The position numbers and the translations under genes are program-made. From an uncultured Armatimonadota bacterium (lineage in GTDB: Bacteria > Armatimonadota > Fimbriimonadia > Fimbriimonadales > Fimbriimonadaceae), in contig CAIUHP010000118.1 in assembly GCA_903899015.1 (NCBI GenBank), forward strand, positions 21,916 through 85,915: 64,000 bases of DNA. Direction: 5' to 3'. The notes beneath the pieces are model-generated. The model worked only from the letters and a program-made list of their open reading frames with translations. It made no database searches and was not told the DNA's origin. The stretch's first letter is position 1; each line of letters begins with the position of its first letter. Positions 62,549-64,000 of the stretch are shown in pieces.

Positions 62549-63943
62549 ATGCCCTTAGAGTTAGAGCCTCAGCCTCAAAGAGTCCCGCGTAGCCTATTGG
62601 ATTATCAAGAGTTTCTTGAATTACTTCCGGATGGGGCATTAATAGTTGATTCGTTTGGCAATATATGCACGATCAATAGCAGCGCAGTCGAACTCCTTCG
62701 CTACCCCAAAAACGAAATTGTGGGTAAATCGATCGAGCAACTCATCCCCAAACCCATACAGTCGATTCACAAAGATTTCGTGAAGAATTTCTTCATATCA
62801 CCCACAAGGCGACCACACGGTAAGGTGATCAACTTAGCTTGTCGTCGAAGCGATCAAACAACATTCCCTTGTGATATCAGTCTTTCATCAATCCGAGTGG
62901 ACGAGAAGAATTTCGCACTCGCGATAGTCTATGACCTCACAACTTTAACCAATTCTAATAACGCCCTCGAAGCGAGTGAAATACTTTCACAGACCGTATT
63001 GAGATCGCTTTCCTCGGAGATTGTTGTTCTTAGTTCAACCGGCATGATCATCGCCATCAACGACGCTTATCGAGCTTTTGCAGTCGCAAACGGAGCTAAC
63101 GAAGCAACCTATAATGCCGTCGGAACAAATTATCTCGAAGTGGTGAAAAAAGCCGCTTTAGAAGACAATCCTTTTGCAAAACAGGCGATGGACGGTATCA
63201 AATCCGTGTTGGACGGATCCGTAGCTCAGTTTGAAATAACTTATCCATGCAGTTCTCCCACTCAAGAACGATGGTTCCACATGCTTGTAACACCGACGAA
63301 AGGATCTCCGGGCGGTGCCGTTATGTCTCACACGAATATCACGAGCACTCATCTAGCTGAGGACTCCATTCGTACATCAGAAACCCGGTACCGCAGGCTG
63401 TTCGAAACTGCGAAAGACGGCATTCTCATTCTGGATGCCGAAACCGGAGTTGTGGCAGATGTAAACCCATTTATGATCGACTTGCTGGGTTATCCAAAGG
63501 AGTACTTCCTGGACAAGAAAGTCTGGGAGCTTGGGTTCTTGAAGGACCTCGCAACAAGCGAGATTAGGTTCGAAGAACTTCAACTCAGAGAATACATTCG
63601 ATACGAAGATCTGCCGTTAAAAACATCAGCCGGTGTCCTAGTTGCCGTCGAATTTGTTAGCAACGTCTACAAGGTAAACGGGCGCAAAGTCATCCAGTGC
63701 AACATTCGAAACGTTACGGAGCGAGTACGCGCTCAGAAGGCATTGGTTCAATTGAACTCAGACTTGGAGCAAAGAGTTGAAGACCGGACGCATAGCCTGA
63801 AGAAAGCAAAAGAAGAAGCTGATCGAGCCAATCTGTCAAAGAGTGAATTTCTTTCTCGAATGAGTCACGAACTCAGAACTCCACTTGACCGGTCCCCGGA
63901 TGTTGACCCACCTAGAGTGTTAGTGCCTCTGCCTCCATTTTAA
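62549..63943 (+). pseudogene. PAS-domain sensor histidine kinase, cut after H-box by IS insertion
   Basis: This is a cytoplasmic-type kinase with three PAS-like domains (about 25-130 with LPDGALIVDSFGNICTINSSAVELLRYPK; about 145-270; about 285-400 with FETAKDGILILDAETGVVADVNPFMIDLLGYP). A coiled coil (LVQLNSDLEQRVEDRTHSLKKAKEEAD) follows, then the HisKA H-box LSRMSHELRTPL. The reading then runs into IS3-family DNA and stops after 18 foreign residues. The dimerisation helix remainder and the ATPase domain are lost, so the product cannot phosphorylate. ATG 62549 has GAGGA 6 nt upstream and is preferred to 62513. Confidence 0.85.
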
Positions 63944-64000
63944 CTAGATTTGCTTTGTAAGTCGCGGGAGAGATTCCTCCAAGTGCCGAGTGAGGACGAC
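63886..64000 (-). mobile_element. IS3-family insertion sequence, right end, running off the window
   Basis: The element begins TGACCGGTCCCCGG at 63886 (a TG-start terminal inverted repeat typical of IS3-family ends) directly inside the H-box codons of the histidine kinase gene. The transposase C-terminus lies on the minus strand within it. The rest of the element, including the other inverted repeat, lies beyond 64000. Confidence 0.75.
63912..64000 (-). CDS. IS3-family transposase (orfB), C-terminal fragment
   Basis: The last 28 codons encode RPHSALGGISPATYKAN and a helical tail ending EALTL, with a TAG stop at 63912-63914. RPHSALGG is a hallmark of the C-terminal end of the IS3-family DDE integrase/transposase (OrfB). 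The catalytic DDE part lies outside the window, so functionality cannot be judged. Confidence 0.85.
   Translation of the reverse strand, partial: RPHSALGGISPATYKANLVKMEAEALTL

Overview
The window looks like chromosome of a Gram-negative-type, mesophilic bacterium of the Armatimonadota, most likely near Fimbriimonadales. That placement is inference. It rests on intermediate GC content, frequent TTG and GTG starts, a fused alpha/beta dehydrogenase E1, and DUF4129/DUF4350, VanW, DUF2961-like, DUF1501 and PSD1/DUF1549/DUF1553 proteins next to ordinary housekeeping genes (glmS, truB, eno, dnaB, purD, dnaN, ilvE, cysEK, pdhAB). No rRNA gene or complete phylogenetic marker was available to test it.

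Layout. 1-7 kb: the 5' part of glmS (minus) is divergent from a tightly packed plus-strand operon. That operon encodes the three enzymes of the mycobacterial decaprenyl-phosphoryl-arabinose route (UbiA-family DPPR synthase, DprE2-like SDR, DprE1-like FAD oxidase), followed by nrnA, truB and a DUF2752 protein. 7-20 kb: mostly single genes (PLP desulfhydrase/deaminase, fused E1, sdhC, enolase, DinB, CDF transporter, DnaB, PurD, Tat-exported phosphoesterase), several ended by clear intrinsic terminators. 20.5-24 kb: an overlapping four-gene envelope operon with DUF4129 and DUF4350 proteins. 24-31 kb: a GT-C-like membrane protein, VanW, IlvE, an McsA-like zinc protein that may start at ATC, an ECF sigma factor with a tiny partner, and DnaN. 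31-33.6 kb: MerC-like protein, tRNA-Arg with a GCG anticodon, a membrane protein and an MGMT/ATL-like protein.

33.7-37.7 kb holds the most unusual locus. A two-CBS-domain protein overlaps a 1139-residue multidomain redox enzyme. Its N-terminal third is an indoleamine 2,3-dioxygenase (IDO) domain, followed by a ferredoxin/cytochrome P450-reductase-like FAD/NAD(P)H module, a cytochrome b5 domain and an unassigned helical tail. It reads as a self-sufficient heme dioxygenase carrying its own electron-transfer chain. After it come a WD40-like protein, cysE-cysK, a TPR protein, pdhAB and a GH76 glycosidase.

44-64 kb is accessory: a large lipoprotein, a frameshifted small membrane protein, and a secreted heparinase-like protein with three 70-residue repeats behind a Pho-box-like direct repeat. 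A 30-nt-arm hairpin element follows. Then come two paralogous DUF1501 plus PSD1/DUF1549/LamG/DUF1553 modules, separated by a RAYT transposase and two 272-bp REPIN-like repeats. The window ends in a PAS histidine kinase cut right after its H-box by an IS3-family element that runs off the edge.
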